DNA of 64,000 bases, from positions 106,108 to 170,107 of the forward strand of contig JAUHWG010000025.1 in the NCBI GenBank assembly GCA_030424595.1, given 5' to 3'. The DNA is from Polyangia bacterium (lineage in GTDB: Bacteria > Myxococcota_A > Polyangia > Nannocystales > Nannocystaceae). The notes below the pieces were generated by a model, which was given only the letters and a program-made list of their open reading frames with translations, was not told where the DNA came from and made no database searches. Shown here one piece after another: positions 17,125-26,282 of this stretch (position 1 is the first letter of the stretch; each line of letters begins with the position of its first letter). Both the position numbers and the translations under genes were made by a program.

Positions 17125-18744
17125 ATGACCTATCCAAACCTCGCACGTCTCGTCACCCGCCTCGCCCCGGGCCTCATCGCCGCAGGGGCCGTAGCGGGGC
17201 TCTCGTGCTCGCTTATCGTCGACTTCCCGGAGTGCCGGACCCACGCGGACTGTGCGGGCGCGGACGAGCCGCTCGCCTGCTCCGCGGAGCAGACCTGCGT
17301 CACCGCCGATGAGTTCCCGGCCTGCGACTCGCACCAAGTCTGCGCCGACGCGTTCGGCGATGACTTCCTCTGCGGGACCTCCTCGACCTGCATCTCGGCC
17401 CTCACCGACGAGTGCACGAGCGTCGTCTGGCCGGAGGGGGTCAGCCGCGACAAGGTCGTCTTCATCGGCTCGCTGATCCCGGTCTCGCCGCCCTACGACG
17501 CGATCACGGTCCCGCTCCAGAACGCGGTCGAGCTCGCGATCGACGACTTCAACGACACGACGTTGCTCCCCGGCGGGCGCAAGGTCGCCTGGATCGCCTG
17601 CGACGATCAGGGCCAGTCCGAGCTCGCCGTCACCGCGGCGAGGCACCTGGTCGAAGAGGTCGGCGCGCCGGCGATCATCGGCCCGACCTTCAGCGAAGAG
17701 GTGCTGCATGTCGCCGAAGAGGTGACGATCCCCGGCGGGACCCTCCTGATCTCGCCGACGGGCTCGAACAAGATGATCACCGACCTCGACGACAAGGGCC
17801 TGGTCTGGCGGACCATCCCGAGCGACGTCTACCAGGCCTCGGCGCTCCGCGACAGGCTCCTCCTCGACCTCGATCCGAAGCCGGAGAACATCGTCATCCT
17901 GAGCAAGGACGACACCTACGGTAACGGACTCGCCGACGACATCGTCCCGGCGCTGCTCTCGGGCGCCAGCAAGGTGACGACCTATCGCTACGCCGACCCG
18001 ACCTCCTTCGCGAGCGAGGAGGAGCTGCTCAGCGCCTACGGCAGCGCGATCGCGGGGGCGTTTCAGGAGAGCCCGGACGCCCTTGTCCTGATCGGAACCA
18101 GCGAGATCGCCCAGCTGATCGGCGCCTACGTGAAGACCTGGGGCGAGCTGACGCCGGGCCAGCCCCTGCCGCGCTTCATCCTCTCCCACGGCGCGGTGCC
18201 GGTGATGGAGGACGCGGTCAACCAGATCACCTCGGGTCCGCTGCGGGAGACCCTGATCCCGCTCGTCGAGGGGACCGCGCCGGTCATCCAGGACACCGAG
18301 AACTTCGGCTTCTACAACATCCGCTACAAGATCCGCTTTGACGAGCAGGACGCGGTGACGAGCTCATCGCTCAGCTACGACGCGACGATGGTCGTGATGT
18401 TCGCGATGGCGACGGTCGGCGAGGCGGAGATCAGCGGCGCGGACATCTCCGCCGGGATCTCCAGGCTCGTCGACAAGGGCGGCACGGCGATCTCGTTCGG
18501 CTCCGATCTGAGCTTCATCAAGGCGACCGTCGACACCCTCGCGATCGGCGGAAACGTCGATCTCCGCGGTGTCAGCGGGGAGCTCGACTTCGACCTCAGC
18601 ACCGGCGAAGTGCGGACGAACATCGTCGGCTGGGACCTGACCAAGCGGGTCGGCACCGAGGACATCGCCTCGCTCACACCGGCGCGGGTCTACGCCCTGG
18701 GGGAGCCGCCGTCGACCGACGGTGTCTGGACTCCGCTGCCCTAG
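17125..18744 (+). CDS. Orphan ABC-type substrate-binding lipoprotein (Peripla_BP_6 fold)
   Basis: The 539-residue lipoprotein has a lipobox near AGLSC (Cys28), a Cys-rich linker with about ten cysteines over 80 residues, and a type I periplasmic binding fold of the LivJ class: VFIGSLIPVSPP, NAVELAIDDFND, APAIIGPTFSEEV, LISPTGSN and ILSKDDTYGNGLADD. No transporter permease or ATPase lies nearby, so it is more likely a ligand sensor for the kinase/TPR pair than a transport component. It follows the TPR gene after 15 bases and is in the same operon. Confidence 0.87.
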   Translation: MTYPNLARLVTRLAPGLIAAGAVAGLSCSLIVDFPECRTHADCAGADEPLACSAEQTCVTADEFPACDSHQVCADAFGDDFLCGTSSTCISALTDECTSVVWPEGVSRDKVVFIGSLIPVSPPYDAITVPLQNAVELAIDDFNDTTLLPGGRKVAWIACDDQGQSELAVTAARHLVEEVGAPAIIGPTFSEEVLHVAEEVTIPGGTLLISPTGSNKMITDLDDKGLVWRTIPSDVYQASALRDRLLLDLDPKPENIVILSKDDTYGNGLADDIVPALLSGASKVTTYRYADPTSFASEEELLSAYGSAIAGAFQESPDALVLIGTSEIAQLIGAYVKTWGELTPGQPLPRFILSHGAVPVMEDAVNQITSGPLRETLIPLVEGTAPVIQDTENFGFYNIRYKIRFDEQDAVTSSSLSYDATMVVMFAMATVGEAEISGADISAGISRLVDKGGTAISFGSDLSFIKATVDTLAIGGNVDLRGVSGELDFDLSTGEVRTNIVGWDLTKRVGTEDIASLTPARVYALGEPPSTDGVWTPLP

Positions 18745-18826
18745 CAGCGGAGCGGCGGCGGGCCAGAGCGGGCTCGCAGGTCCCGTCGTTCGTCGGCCTC
18801 TGCGGGGACGATGCTCGACATAGCGA

Positions 18827-18855
18827 GGCCCCTCTCCCGGTCGGGAAGAGGGGCC
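18827..18855. terminator. Bidirectional hairpin between convergent genes
   Basis: GGCCCCTCT-CCCG / CGGG-A-AGAGGGGCC forms a 13-bp stem with one bulged A, centred in the 131-base gap between the substrate-binding gene and the DUF1552 gene. It can serve both strands. Confidence 0.65.
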
Positions 18856-18875
18856 GATCGTGTCTCTACACGCCG

Positions 18876-20207
18876 CTAGGCGAGGGAGAGCGGTCCCGTG
18901 CCGTCGTCGCCGAATTTGTCGTTCGCGACGCCGAGGGTGTTCAGGATCGTCGTGAAGAGGTTGGCGATCGGCGGCTCGTCCGGGAAGCTCAGGTGACGCC
19001 CTGCCTCGACGGCCCCCCCCGCAGAGCCCGCGAGGAGCACCGGCAGGTTGTTGTGGTTGTGGGCGTTGCCGTCTGAGATCTCGGAGGAGAAGAAGACGAG
19101 CGAGTTGTCGAGGAGGTTCGAATCCTCGGTGTCGGGCGTGTCCTTCATCCGCTGGAGGAGCTTGGTGAACTGGAGCACCTCCCACTGGTCGATGATCTCC
19201 AGCTTGTCGTAGTTCGCCTGGAGGCTCATGTGGTGCGAGGTCTCGTGGTGCGACCCAGGGGCGCCGATAAACGCGTAGTCCCGGTAGGCGCCGGCGTTTT
19301 GGAACATGAACGTGATGACCCGGCTCATGTCGCACTGCATGGCCAGGACCATGATGTCGATCATCAGATCGACGTGCTCCGGGAAGTTGTCGTAGTCGCC
19401 GTTCCAGTTCGGCGGCAGCTCGCAGACCGGGGCGATCGCCTCGTCGTTGATCCGCTTCTCGAGCTCGTTGACGCCGGTCAGGTACTGGTCGAGCTTCGCC
19501 TGGTCGGTCTTGCCGAGCTTTACCCGCAGGGAATTGATGTCGTCGAGCGCGTAGTCGAGGACGCTCAGCCGCTGCGTCCGCCTGGCCTCGAGCTCCTCGG
19601 CGGTCGCCTCCGGGTCGAAGCCGGCGAAGAGGAGGTCAAAGACGACCTGCGGCGCGGTCAGCTTGGGCATCGGCGTCGTCGGGTTGGCCCAGGAGATGTT
19701 GCGGGTGTAGGCGCAGGAGTAGCCCGAGTCGCAGTTGCCGATGTTGCCGCCGCCCTCGATCCCGAGCTGGAGCGAGGCGTGCTGGGTCTTGTCGCCGATC
19801 GCGTTGGCGAGGACCTGATCCATCGAGATGTTGTTGAGGATGTCGGACTCGGACTTCTTGACGTGGGTCGCGGTCAGGAAGGCCGAGGTGCCGCCGGCGT
19901 GGTCTCCGGGACCCTCGGGCTTGGCCGGGAGGTTGGCGAGGCCGGTGAGGACCGAGACGTCGGCCTGGACCGGCGCGAGCGGCTCTAGGATCATCGGCAG
20001 ATCGTAGTTCGCGCCGAGGTTCTGCGGCGTCCACGACTGCATGTGCATGCCGTTGGGGACGTACCAGGCGAGGAAGCGGAGGGCGACCTCGTCGGCCGCG
20101 CGGGCGTTGCGGCCCGCGGGCGACATGGCCTCGAGCCAGGGGAGGGCGAGGAGGGCACCGGCGCCTCCGAGCATGGCGCGACGGGAGAGTCTGAAGGGAC
20201 GTGGCAT
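18876..20207 (-). CDS. DUF1552 secreted protein
   Basis: The 443-residue protein has a Tat-type signal (FRLSRRAMLGGAGALLALPW). Family blocks include LRFLAWYVPNGMHM, VLTGLANLPAK, GDHAGG, ATHVKKSES, SLQLGIEGGG and ITFMFQNAGA. DUF1552 proteins occur in planctomycetes and myxobacteria, nearly always beside a DUF1592 protein, as here, where it follows that gene after 50 bases. The biochemical role is not established. Residues such as GAPGSHHETSHH may bind metal. Confidence 0.9.
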   Translation of the reverse strand: MPRPFRLSRRAMLGGAGALLALPWLEAMSPAGRNARAADEVALRFLAWYVPNGMHMQSWTPQNLGANYDLPMILEPLAPVQADVSVLTGLANLPAKPEGPGDHAGGTSAFLTATHVKKSESDILNNISMDQVLANAIGDKTQHASLQLGIEGGGNIGNCDSGYSCAYTRNISWANPTTPMPKLTAPQVVFDLLFAGFDPEATAEELEARRTQRLSVLDYALDDINSLRVKLGKTDQAKLDQYLTGVNELEKRINDEAIAPVCELPPNWNGDYDNFPEHVDLMIDIMVLAMQCDMSRVITFMFQNAGAYRDYAFIGAPGSHHETSHHMSLQANYDKLEIIDQWEVLQFTKLLQRMKDTPDTEDSNLLDNSLVFFSSEISDGNAHNHNNLPVLLAGSAGGAVEAGRHLSFPDEPPIANLFTTILNTLGVANDKFGDDGTGPLSLA

Positions 20208-20257
20208 CTTGAATGAGCTCCTAAGTGCAGGGTGTGCAGGCTGAGGCGGGCTCAGGG

Positions 20258-22441
20258 TTAGTCCGGCTCTCCCCGGCGGGAGCGGAAGACATCGCTCGTG
20301 GCCAGGGCGACCACGAGGTCGGCGAATCGGTAGTCGCTCATCTCAAAGTCGGCGACGACCTCGTCGATGTAGGGGGCGTCGCCGAGCGTGACGCTGCGGC
20401 CGAGGCTGTAGATGAAGGTCTTGCGGACCATGCACTCGACGAAGCCCTGCTCCTGGCTGAGGAGGGAGGACATCTCGACGCCGTTGGTGAAGGCGCCGCC
20501 CGAGGGGATGGTGCCGCTGGCGTCGACCGGCGCGCCGTTGTCGAGCTCGCGGTAGGTGCCGATCGCGTCGTAGTGCTCGAGGCCAAAGCCGAGCGGGTCC
20601 ATGATGTTGTGACAGCCGGCGCAGATCGGGTCTTCGCGGTGCTTCTCCAGCACCTCGCGCTGGGTCGCGCCGGGCTCTGGCGGTTCGAGCTCCGGGATGT
20701 CGAGTCCGTCCGGGATGGGCGGCGGCACCAAGCAGAGGACGTTCTCCATCAGGAACTTGCCGCGCTTGACCACCGAGGTGTGGTCGGCGTGGGCGAGGAC
20801 GCTGAGGAGCCCCGCCTGGGTCAGGATGCCCTGGCGCGGGATGCCGTCGAGGCTGACGGGGACGAACTCCTCGCCCTGGACCCCGTCGATCCCGTAGTGG
20901 GCGGCGAGGACCTCGTTGACGTAGGTCTCCTTGGCGCTGAGCAGCTCCAGCATGCTCCGGTCGCCCTCGAAGAAGGTCGCCGTGAAGCGCTGCATCTCGC
21001 CGAGCATCGCCATCCGCAGCTCATCGGTCCACGCCGGGAAGGTCTGCTCGTCGTGGAAGGCGTCGGTGACCGCTCGGATGAGGAACCACTGCCCGGCGAA
21101 GTTGTCGACCAGCGCCCGCGCCTTCGGGTCCTCGATCATCCGCATCACCTGCTCCTCGACCACCAGCGGATCGCTGAGCTCGCCGGAGGCGGCCAGATCG
21201 AGCAGCTCGTCGTCGGGCATCGTGCTCCAGAGGAAGTACGAGAGGCGGGTGGCGAACTCGTAGTCGGTCAGCGGGTGGGGCTTGAGCGACTTCGGATCGG
21301 GGTCGAGCTCGACCCGGAAGATGAAGTGGGGCGAGACGAGGATCGCCCGCAGCGCGAGCTTGAGGCCGTCATCGAAGGATCCGCCGGCGGCCTGCGCCTC
21401 GGTGAGCAGGGCCATCAGACGATCGAGCTCGCCGTCGGTGACCTCGCGACGGTAGGCGCGGCGGCCGAAGGTCGCGAGGATCTGGCGGCCGCACTCCTCT
21501 TCGCCGTCGACGACGGGGTCACAGACGAAGATCCGCTCGCGCTGGGCGTTCGGCTCGCCGGCGAGGCCCTGAGGACCGCTCACCTCGAGCCAGTCGATGA
21601 GGAGGTTGCGGTCCTCCATCAGGTCGGGATCGTAGAAGTCGTTGGTGAAGGCGACGCTGAAGATCCGGTTGCCCGCGGTCACCGGGAGCTCGACCTCGTA
21701 GACCTGGGGGCCGGTGTTGATCGCGTCGACGTCGAACTCGGCGACCGTCGCCCCGTCCATCGCCAGGACCATGTGCGGCAGGTCTGGCCCCGCCTGCTGG
21801 CCGTAGGCGCGGACCTTGAAGAGGTAGTCGCCGTCGGCCTCGACCTGGACGTTGGTGGTGATCTCGCCGTTCGAGAAGATGTTCCAGTACTCACCGTTGG
21901 CCGCGCCGATCGACGGCGTGACCTCCATGCCCTCCGCCTCGCGCTTCCAGGTGGTCGGCTCGAGGATCGCGACGGCCATCGCCTCTTCGATCAACGTCTC
22001 GGCGGCGCGCTCGTAGAGCTCCGCCTGGAGCGGCGAGAGGGTGAGCACGTCGGCGATGTTGTCGAAGCCGAGGCTGACGTCGTCGGCGGCGAAGTCGTCC
22101 GCGGGGGTCTGCTCGGTCCACAGGAGATCGCGGACCGTGTTGTTGTACTCGACCTTGTTGAGGCGGTGGAGGGTGACCCGTCCCGGGTCCTCTGCGGGCT
22201 CGCCTCCGGTGTCGGTGTCGGTCTCGCCTGCCGAGTCCGAGGTCATCCCCGAGTCGGTGCCCTCCGTCGCCGAGGCTGAGACCGAGGCTGAGACCGAGGC
22301 TGACACGGAGGTGTCGGTCGCCGTCGCGGACTCATCGTCGCCGCCACCGCCGCTACAGCCCGCGGCGAGGAGAGACGCGCCAACGAGCAGAGCGCAGGCC
22401 TGGGGAGTAATACGTGCGAAGGAGGCCACCATCGGGGACAT
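20258..22441 (-). CDS. DUF1587/1592/1588/1585 multidomain lipoprotein
   Basis: The protein is about 727 residues, with lipobox LLAAGC and a (SV SA)n Ser/Ala/Thr linker encoded by a 12-bp tandem. The planctomycete-type domain set follows: HRLNKVEYNNTVRDLLW (DUF1587), FATRLSYFLWSTMPDDELL (DUF1592), ILTQAGLLSVLAHADHTS plus ICAGCHNIMDPLGFGLE (DUF1588, with a CxxCH heme-type motif) and LGDAPYIDEVV near the end (DUF1585). It is probably a c-type cytochrome-like secreted protein acting with the DUF1552 product. Starts at 22441 and 22432 are both possible; one at 22492 would place an unlikely extension before the signal. Confidence 0.88.
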   Translation of the reverse strand: MSPMVASFARITPQACALLVGASLLAAGCSGGGGDDESATATDTSVSASVSASVSASATEGTDSGMTSDSAGETDTDTGGEPAEDPGRVTLHRLNKVEYNNTVRDLLWTEQTPADDFAADDVSLGFDNIADVLTLSPLQAELYERAAETLIEEAMAVAILEPTTWKREAEGMEVTPSIGAANGEYWNIFSNGEITTNVQVEADGDYLFKVRAYGQQAGPDLPHMVLAMDGATVAEFDVDAINTGPQVYEVELPVTAGNRIFSVAFTNDFYDPDLMEDRNLLIDWLEVSGPQGLAGEPNAQRERIFVCDPVVDGEEECGRQILATFGRRAYRREVTDGELDRLMALLTEAQAAGGSFDDGLKLALRAILVSPHFIFRVELDPDPKSLKPHPLTDYEFATRLSYFLWSTMPDDELLDLAASGELSDPLVVEEQVMRMIEDPKARALVDNFAGQWFLIRAVTDAFHDEQTFPAWTDELRMAMLGEMQRFTATFFEGDRSMLELLSAKETYVNEVLAAHYGIDGVQGEEFVPVSLDGIPRQGILTQAGLLSVLAHADHTSVVKRGKFLMENVLCLVPPPIPDGLDIPELEPPEPGATQREVLEKHREDPICAGCHNIMDPLGFGLEHYDAIGTYRELDNGAPVDASGTIPSGGAFTNGVEMSSLLSQEQGFVECMVRKTFIYSLGRSVTLGDAPYIDEVVADFEMSDYRFADLVVALATSDVFRSRRGEPD

Positions 22442-22777
22442 GGTAGCGAGCGAGAGATACGCCGTGTCAATCGTCTCGAGGATCCAGATCACGGGATTTG
22501 CGGCCGTATGCGGGGGCTTGCCCCCGAACTCGTCGCCGGCGCTCGAGTCTCCGTGGCGCTCAGCCCCCTAGCGCGGACGTCATCGCGCCTCTGCTCGCTC
22601 CTGCGCCTGATCTCCCGGCGATTGACGGTGAACTCGCGGGGCGAAGACGCGAGCGGAGCGGAGGCCCATGGCGGCGCCGGACGGCGAGGGCCAGCGTCGA
22701 GCCTCTCGGCTCCGCCAAAACTTGCAGTACACCCGGTGAGGGCAAGCGAGAGTGCGCGGGACTCTTGCCACGGGCTG
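22442..22777. other. Intergenic region between two minus-strand operons
   Basis: These 336 bases hold the presumed promoter of the DUF1592-DUF1552 pair and the end of the upstream regulator transcript. Apart from dispersed repeat copy B at the right end, no gene, tRNA or convincing hairpin was found. Arg/Pro/Ser-rich frames crossing it look non-coding. Confidence 0.6.
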
Positions 22778-22780
22778 CTA
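22747..22780 (-). repeat. Dispersed repeat copy B, starting at a TAG stop codon
   Basis: Read on the minus strand it is TAGCAGCCCGTGGCAAGAGT then CCCGCGC, a 26/27 match to the copy at 9394. It begins at the TAG stop of the regulator gene. Both copies therefore start at the stop codon of unrelated genes. Confidence 0.8.
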
Positions 22781-23758
22781 GACGCCGAGGAGGCCGCGGA
22801 TGTTGCCGGTGACCGCCTTGGTCGGCAGGCACATCCGGACGCCAGCGGCCTGGACCGCCTCGCGCATCGCCTCGCTCGGATCATCGTGGACGGCGATGAT
22901 CGTCGGCGGCCGAGATGTCCCTTTGAGCAGCTTCGCGATCAGATCGGTCTCGCCGAGGTCGGGGAGGCTGAGGCTCATGATCACGTAGGCGGGCGGCGCC
23001 GCCTGGGCGACGAGGAGCGCGTCCTCGGCGGTCTGGGCGGTGAGCACCTTGACCGTCGCCTCGCTGAGCTCGTCCTGGACCTTGGCCCGGAAGTCCGCGT
23101 TTTGCGTGATCAAGAGGACCTTGGCGTTCTCAGGGCTGGCCTCCTCGGCCCGGCTCGGCGGCTCCTCGCGGAGGCGGAACGACTCGATCACCCGACGGCG
23201 CACGTCGGTGACGTCGAGCGGCTTGCGGAGGCAGGCGACCGCTCCGGCGCCGAGGATCCGCTCGGTGTTGGCCTCGGTGTAGTAGCCGGTGATCGCGACG
23301 ATCTCGGTGTGGGCGGTCGCCGAGTCCCGCTTGAGCCGGGAGCAGACCTCGAAGCCGTCGACGCCGGGCATCATCAGGTCGAGGAAGATCAGCTGCGGCT
23401 TGAAGAGGGCGACCAGACGGCCAGCGTCGAAGGCGTCGCGGGCGACCTCGACCTCGAAGGAGTGGGTGATGTCGTTGACGACGTCGCGGACGAGATCGAG
23501 GACGACCGGCTCGTCGTCGACGACGAGGATCCGGCCGGTCTCGTCGCCGGTCTGGACGTTGAAGGGGATCCCGCGCTCGCTGCAGACCTTCTCGAGGTCT
23601 TCGCGGCGGACCCGTCGGTGGCCGCCGACCGTCTTAAACGCAGGGATCAGCCCGTCCTCGATCCACCGGATCACGGTGGTCGGGGTGACGCAGCAGATCT
23701 TTGCGACGTCGTGGGTGGAGTAGGTGTCCTTGACTGGTGGTGTGCGTCCGCGGCTCAT
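22778..23758 (-). CDS. HTH-REC-REC response regulator
   Basis: The 326-residue protein begins with a MerR/excisionase-type helix-turn-helix (STHDVAKICCVTPTTVIRWI ... KTVGGHRRVRREDL, residues 14-57). Next is a complete receiver domain with the acidic pair in ILVVDDEPVV, the phosphoacceptor in LIFLDLMMPGVDG and the Lys in CLRKPLD. A second receiver-like domain (VLLITQNADF ... VIMSLSLPD) has Ser where the phosphoacceptor Asp should be. DNA-binding domains of this class are usually at the C-terminus of response regulators, so the order is unusual. It follows the histidine kinase after 15 bases and is its probable partner. Confidence 0.9.
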   Translation of the reverse strand: MSRGRTPPVKDTYSTHDVAKICCVTPTTVIRWIEDGLIPAFKTVGGHRRVRREDLEKVCSERGIPFNVQTGDETGRILVVDDEPVVLDLVRDVVNDITHSFEVEVARDAFDAGRLVALFKPQLIFLDLMMPGVDGFEVCSRLKRDSATAHTEIVAITGYYTEANTERILGAGAVACLRKPLDVTDVRRRVIESFRLREEPPSRAEEASPENAKVLLITQNADFRAKVQDELSEATVKVLTAQTAEDALLVAQAAPPAYVIMSLSLPDLGETDLIAKLLKGTSRPPTIIAVHDDPSEAMREAVQAAGVRMCLPTKAVTGNIRGLLGV

Positions 23759-23773
23759 CGGCTGCTCGCTCGT

Positions 23774-26119
23774 CTAGCGGTGCTCAGGGGAAGGGGTCGG
23801 CGTCGGTCCGTCGCCGGATGGTGGATCCAGCGGTGGACTGGCGGGCAGGAGGACGGTGAAGGTCGTGCCCTTGCCTGGGGCCGAGTCGATGAGGATATCA
23901 CCACCGTGCTCCTTGATGATCCCATAGGAGATCGCGAGCCCGAGACCGGTCCCCTTGCCGATCTCCTTGGTGCTGAAGAAGGGATCGAAGACCCGGGCCA
24001 GGATCTCGGCGGGGATGCCGGTCCCCTGGTCGCTGATGGCGAGGCGGGCGCCCTCTTCGTCCTCGCTCAGGTCGATACCGATCGTCCCGCCGCGCGGCAT
24101 GGCGTCGACGGCGTTGGAGAGGAGGTTCAGGAGGACCTGCTCGATCTGCTCAGCGTCGGCCTTGATGACCACAGGGGCCTCGGGATAGGTCCGTACGACC
24201 CGGACGTTGTGCATCCTCCACTGGTACTCGCCAATGCCGATGACCCGGTCGACGGCGTCCGAGAGGGCGAGGCGGCGGCGCTTCCCGCCCTCCTGCTGGC
24301 GTGAGAAGAGGAGCACGCCCTCGACGATCTTGCGGCAGCGCTCGCCGCTGTCGGCGATCTTGGTCACCCGCTCGCGGACCCAGGGGTCGAGCGGCTTGTC
24401 CAGGAGGAGCCGCGAGTAGCCGACGACGCCGCTCAGGGGGTTGTTGATCTCGTGGGCGATCCCGGCGGCGAGGAGGCCGACAGCGGCGAGCTTCTGGCTG
24501 CGCAGGACCTGATCCTCGAGGGCGCGCCTTCGCCGCAGATCGAGGCCGACGAGGACGACGCCGGTGACCTTGGAGGAGTCGCGGAGGAGCCTCGCCTCGA
24601 GGTGGAGGGGGACGGCCTCGCCGGCGGCGGTCTTGATCACGAGCTCGCGGACGATGCTGCCGTCGCGGAGGAGCGCCGCCCAGAGGGTCGTCCAGACCTC
24701 CCGATCGATCGCGCCGACGTCGATCCCGAAGCGGCGTCCGCGGGCGTCGTCGGCGGAGACCCCGAGGAGGCTCTCGCTCGCTCGGTTCCAGGTGACCACG
24801 CGGCCGTCGGCGTCGAGCGAGTTGAGCAGCACCGAGGTCTGGTCGAGGAGCATCGCCTGGTAGTTGGCGAAGGCCTCGGTCTCGACCATCAGCAGGCCGT
24901 TGGCGAGGCCGAGGGCGAGGGGAGGGGCGATCAGGCTGAGGAGGGAGGTGGTCCGCCGATCGAAGGCGTTGGGCCGCCCTGAGATCAGCAAGAGGTAGCC
25001 GATGAGCCCAGAGGGGCCCGTCAGGACCACGCGGACGGCCTTTCGGCCGCGGGCGAAGGGGCCGAAGACCGCGGCGGTGGTCGGGCTCTCGGTGTCGATC
25101 GTGTCGACCTGGCGGGCGCCTCGCCAGCTCTCTGGGGGGGCGCCAGTGAGGAGGCGGCGGTGCTCCTCGTCGCGCTCGATCTCCCAGCGCTCCCAGTGGT
25201 CAGCGCGGTTGACGACGAGGGCGGCGCGGTCGAGATCGAGGGCGTCGAGGAGCACCCGGCTGGCGGTGGGGATGCTCTCCTGAGGTCTCGGCGAGCTCAG
25301 GAGGATGCGGTCGATCTGGGCGAGCAGGCGCTCCTCGAACTCCCGCTGACGCCGCTCCTGGAGGTCGCGGAGGAGGGCGACGAGGGGGGCGCCGTGGCCT
25401 CGACCGGCGGCGAGGGAGAGCTCGATCGGCAGCGACTCTCCGTCGAGGCTCCGCAGCTCGATCTCGCCGTGCCAGTTGCCGGCCTCCGCCTGGGAGAGAG
25501 CCTCCGCGAGGCGGTCGACCTCGCCTGGGCTGACCAGCTCCAGGAGCGAGCGGCCGACCAGGCGGGTGCCGAGGAGCGAGCCGGCGGCCGGGTTGGCGTG
25601 GACGATCTGGCCCCGGCTGTCGAGGACGAGCATGCCTTGATCGAGCGCTTCGAGGCCGCGGACGACCGCCCGCCCCATCGCCGCCTCGGGCGAGTGATCG
25701 AGCCGGCTGTCGACCTCGCAGGTGGTCAGTATGTTGCCGGAGGAGAGCTTGCAGGCCCGCGCTAGGCAGGTGATCGGGGAGCCTATCGCCGGCACCAGGG
25801 TGAGGCTGGTGTTGAAGGCGTGTCCGGCCGGTCGTTGGCGGAGGCCGAGGAAGGCGCGGCCGAAGGCTCCTCGCTCGCTGGCGCGGCCGATCCAGGCGAG
25901 CAGGGGCTCGCCGATGACGGTGTCGAGGGCGAGGTGGAGGCGATCGACGAAGGCCCGGTTGGCGGCGAGGATGAAGCCGGCGTTGGAGAGAACGACGGCC
26001 GGGATCGGCAGGGCGTCGAGGAGCTCGTCGTAGCTGCCGGGGGAGGTCTTCGGCGGCTGGTGGCGCAGCGTCCCGTCGCTCTGCACCCGAAAAGAGGAGG
26101 TGGTCTGTCCTTTGCTCAC
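23774..26119 (-). CDS. Soluble PAS-PAS-GAF-PAS hybrid-type histidine kinase
   Basis: The 782-residue kinase has no membrane helix. Order: PAS (LLDALPIPAVVLSNAGFI), PAS (LEALDQGMLVLDSRGQIVHA), GAF-like segment (about 270-420), PAS (LLNSLDADGRVVTWNRASES), HisKA with the phospho-His in GIAHEINNPLSGVVGYS, and HATPase_c (NLLSNAVDAMPRGG, DQGTGIPAEI, GTGLGLAISYG). The GTG at 26119 is chosen because the frame before it is Arg-rich and non-homologous. It lies directly upstream of the HTH-REC-REC gene. Confidence 0.9.
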   Translation of the reverse strand: MSKGQTTSSFRVQSDGTLRHQPPKTSPGSYDELLDALPIPAVVLSNAGFILAANRAFVDRLHLALDTVIGEPLLAWIGRASERGAFGRAFLGLRQRPAGHAFNTSLTLVPAIGSPITCLARACKLSSGNILTTCEVDSRLDHSPEAAMGRAVVRGLEALDQGMLVLDSRGQIVHANPAAGSLLGTRLVGRSLLELVSPGEVDRLAEALSQAEAGNWHGEIELRSLDGESLPIELSLAAGRGHGAPLVALLRDLQERRQREFEERLLAQIDRILLSSPRPQESIPTASRVLLDALDLDRAALVVNRADHWERWEIERDEEHRRLLTGAPPESWRGARQVDTIDTESPTTAAVFGPFARGRKAVRVVLTGPSGLIGYLLLISGRPNAFDRRTTSLLSLIAPPLALGLANGLLMVETEAFANYQAMLLDQTSVLLNSLDADGRVVTWNRASESLLGVSADDARGRRFGIDVGAIDREVWTTLWAALLRDGSIVRELVIKTAAGEAVPLHLEARLLRDSSKVTGVVLVGLDLRRRRALEDQVLRSQKLAAVGLLAAGIAHEINNPLSGVVGYSRLLLDKPLDPWVRERVTKIADSGERCRKIVEGVLLFSRQQEGGKRRRLALSDAVDRVIGIGEYQWRMHNVRVVRTYPEAPVVIKADAEQIEQVLLNLLSNAVDAMPRGGTIGIDLSEDEEGARLAISDQGTGIPAEILARVFDPFFSTKEIGKGTGLGLAISYGIIKEHGGDILIDSAPGKGTTFTVLLPASPPLDPPSGDGPTPTPSPEHR

Positions 26120-26282
26120 GTACGCCCTGCGGTTTGCTGCGCCGAGACAGCGATAACAGAAAAGAGGCCCGGCGCACTCCCCGACTGTGGGCCGAGTACG
26201 CGCAAGGTCGTCGGCGATCCCCAGGGGTCGAGGTTTCGCGCGCGCGGGGGGCCCGCTTCGGCTACCCTGGTCGACCTCCGCG

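Noticed and set aside
20225..22279. 684-residue plus-strand frame over the DUF1592 gene
   Set aside because: Antisense shadow; the minus strand shows five known domains in order.
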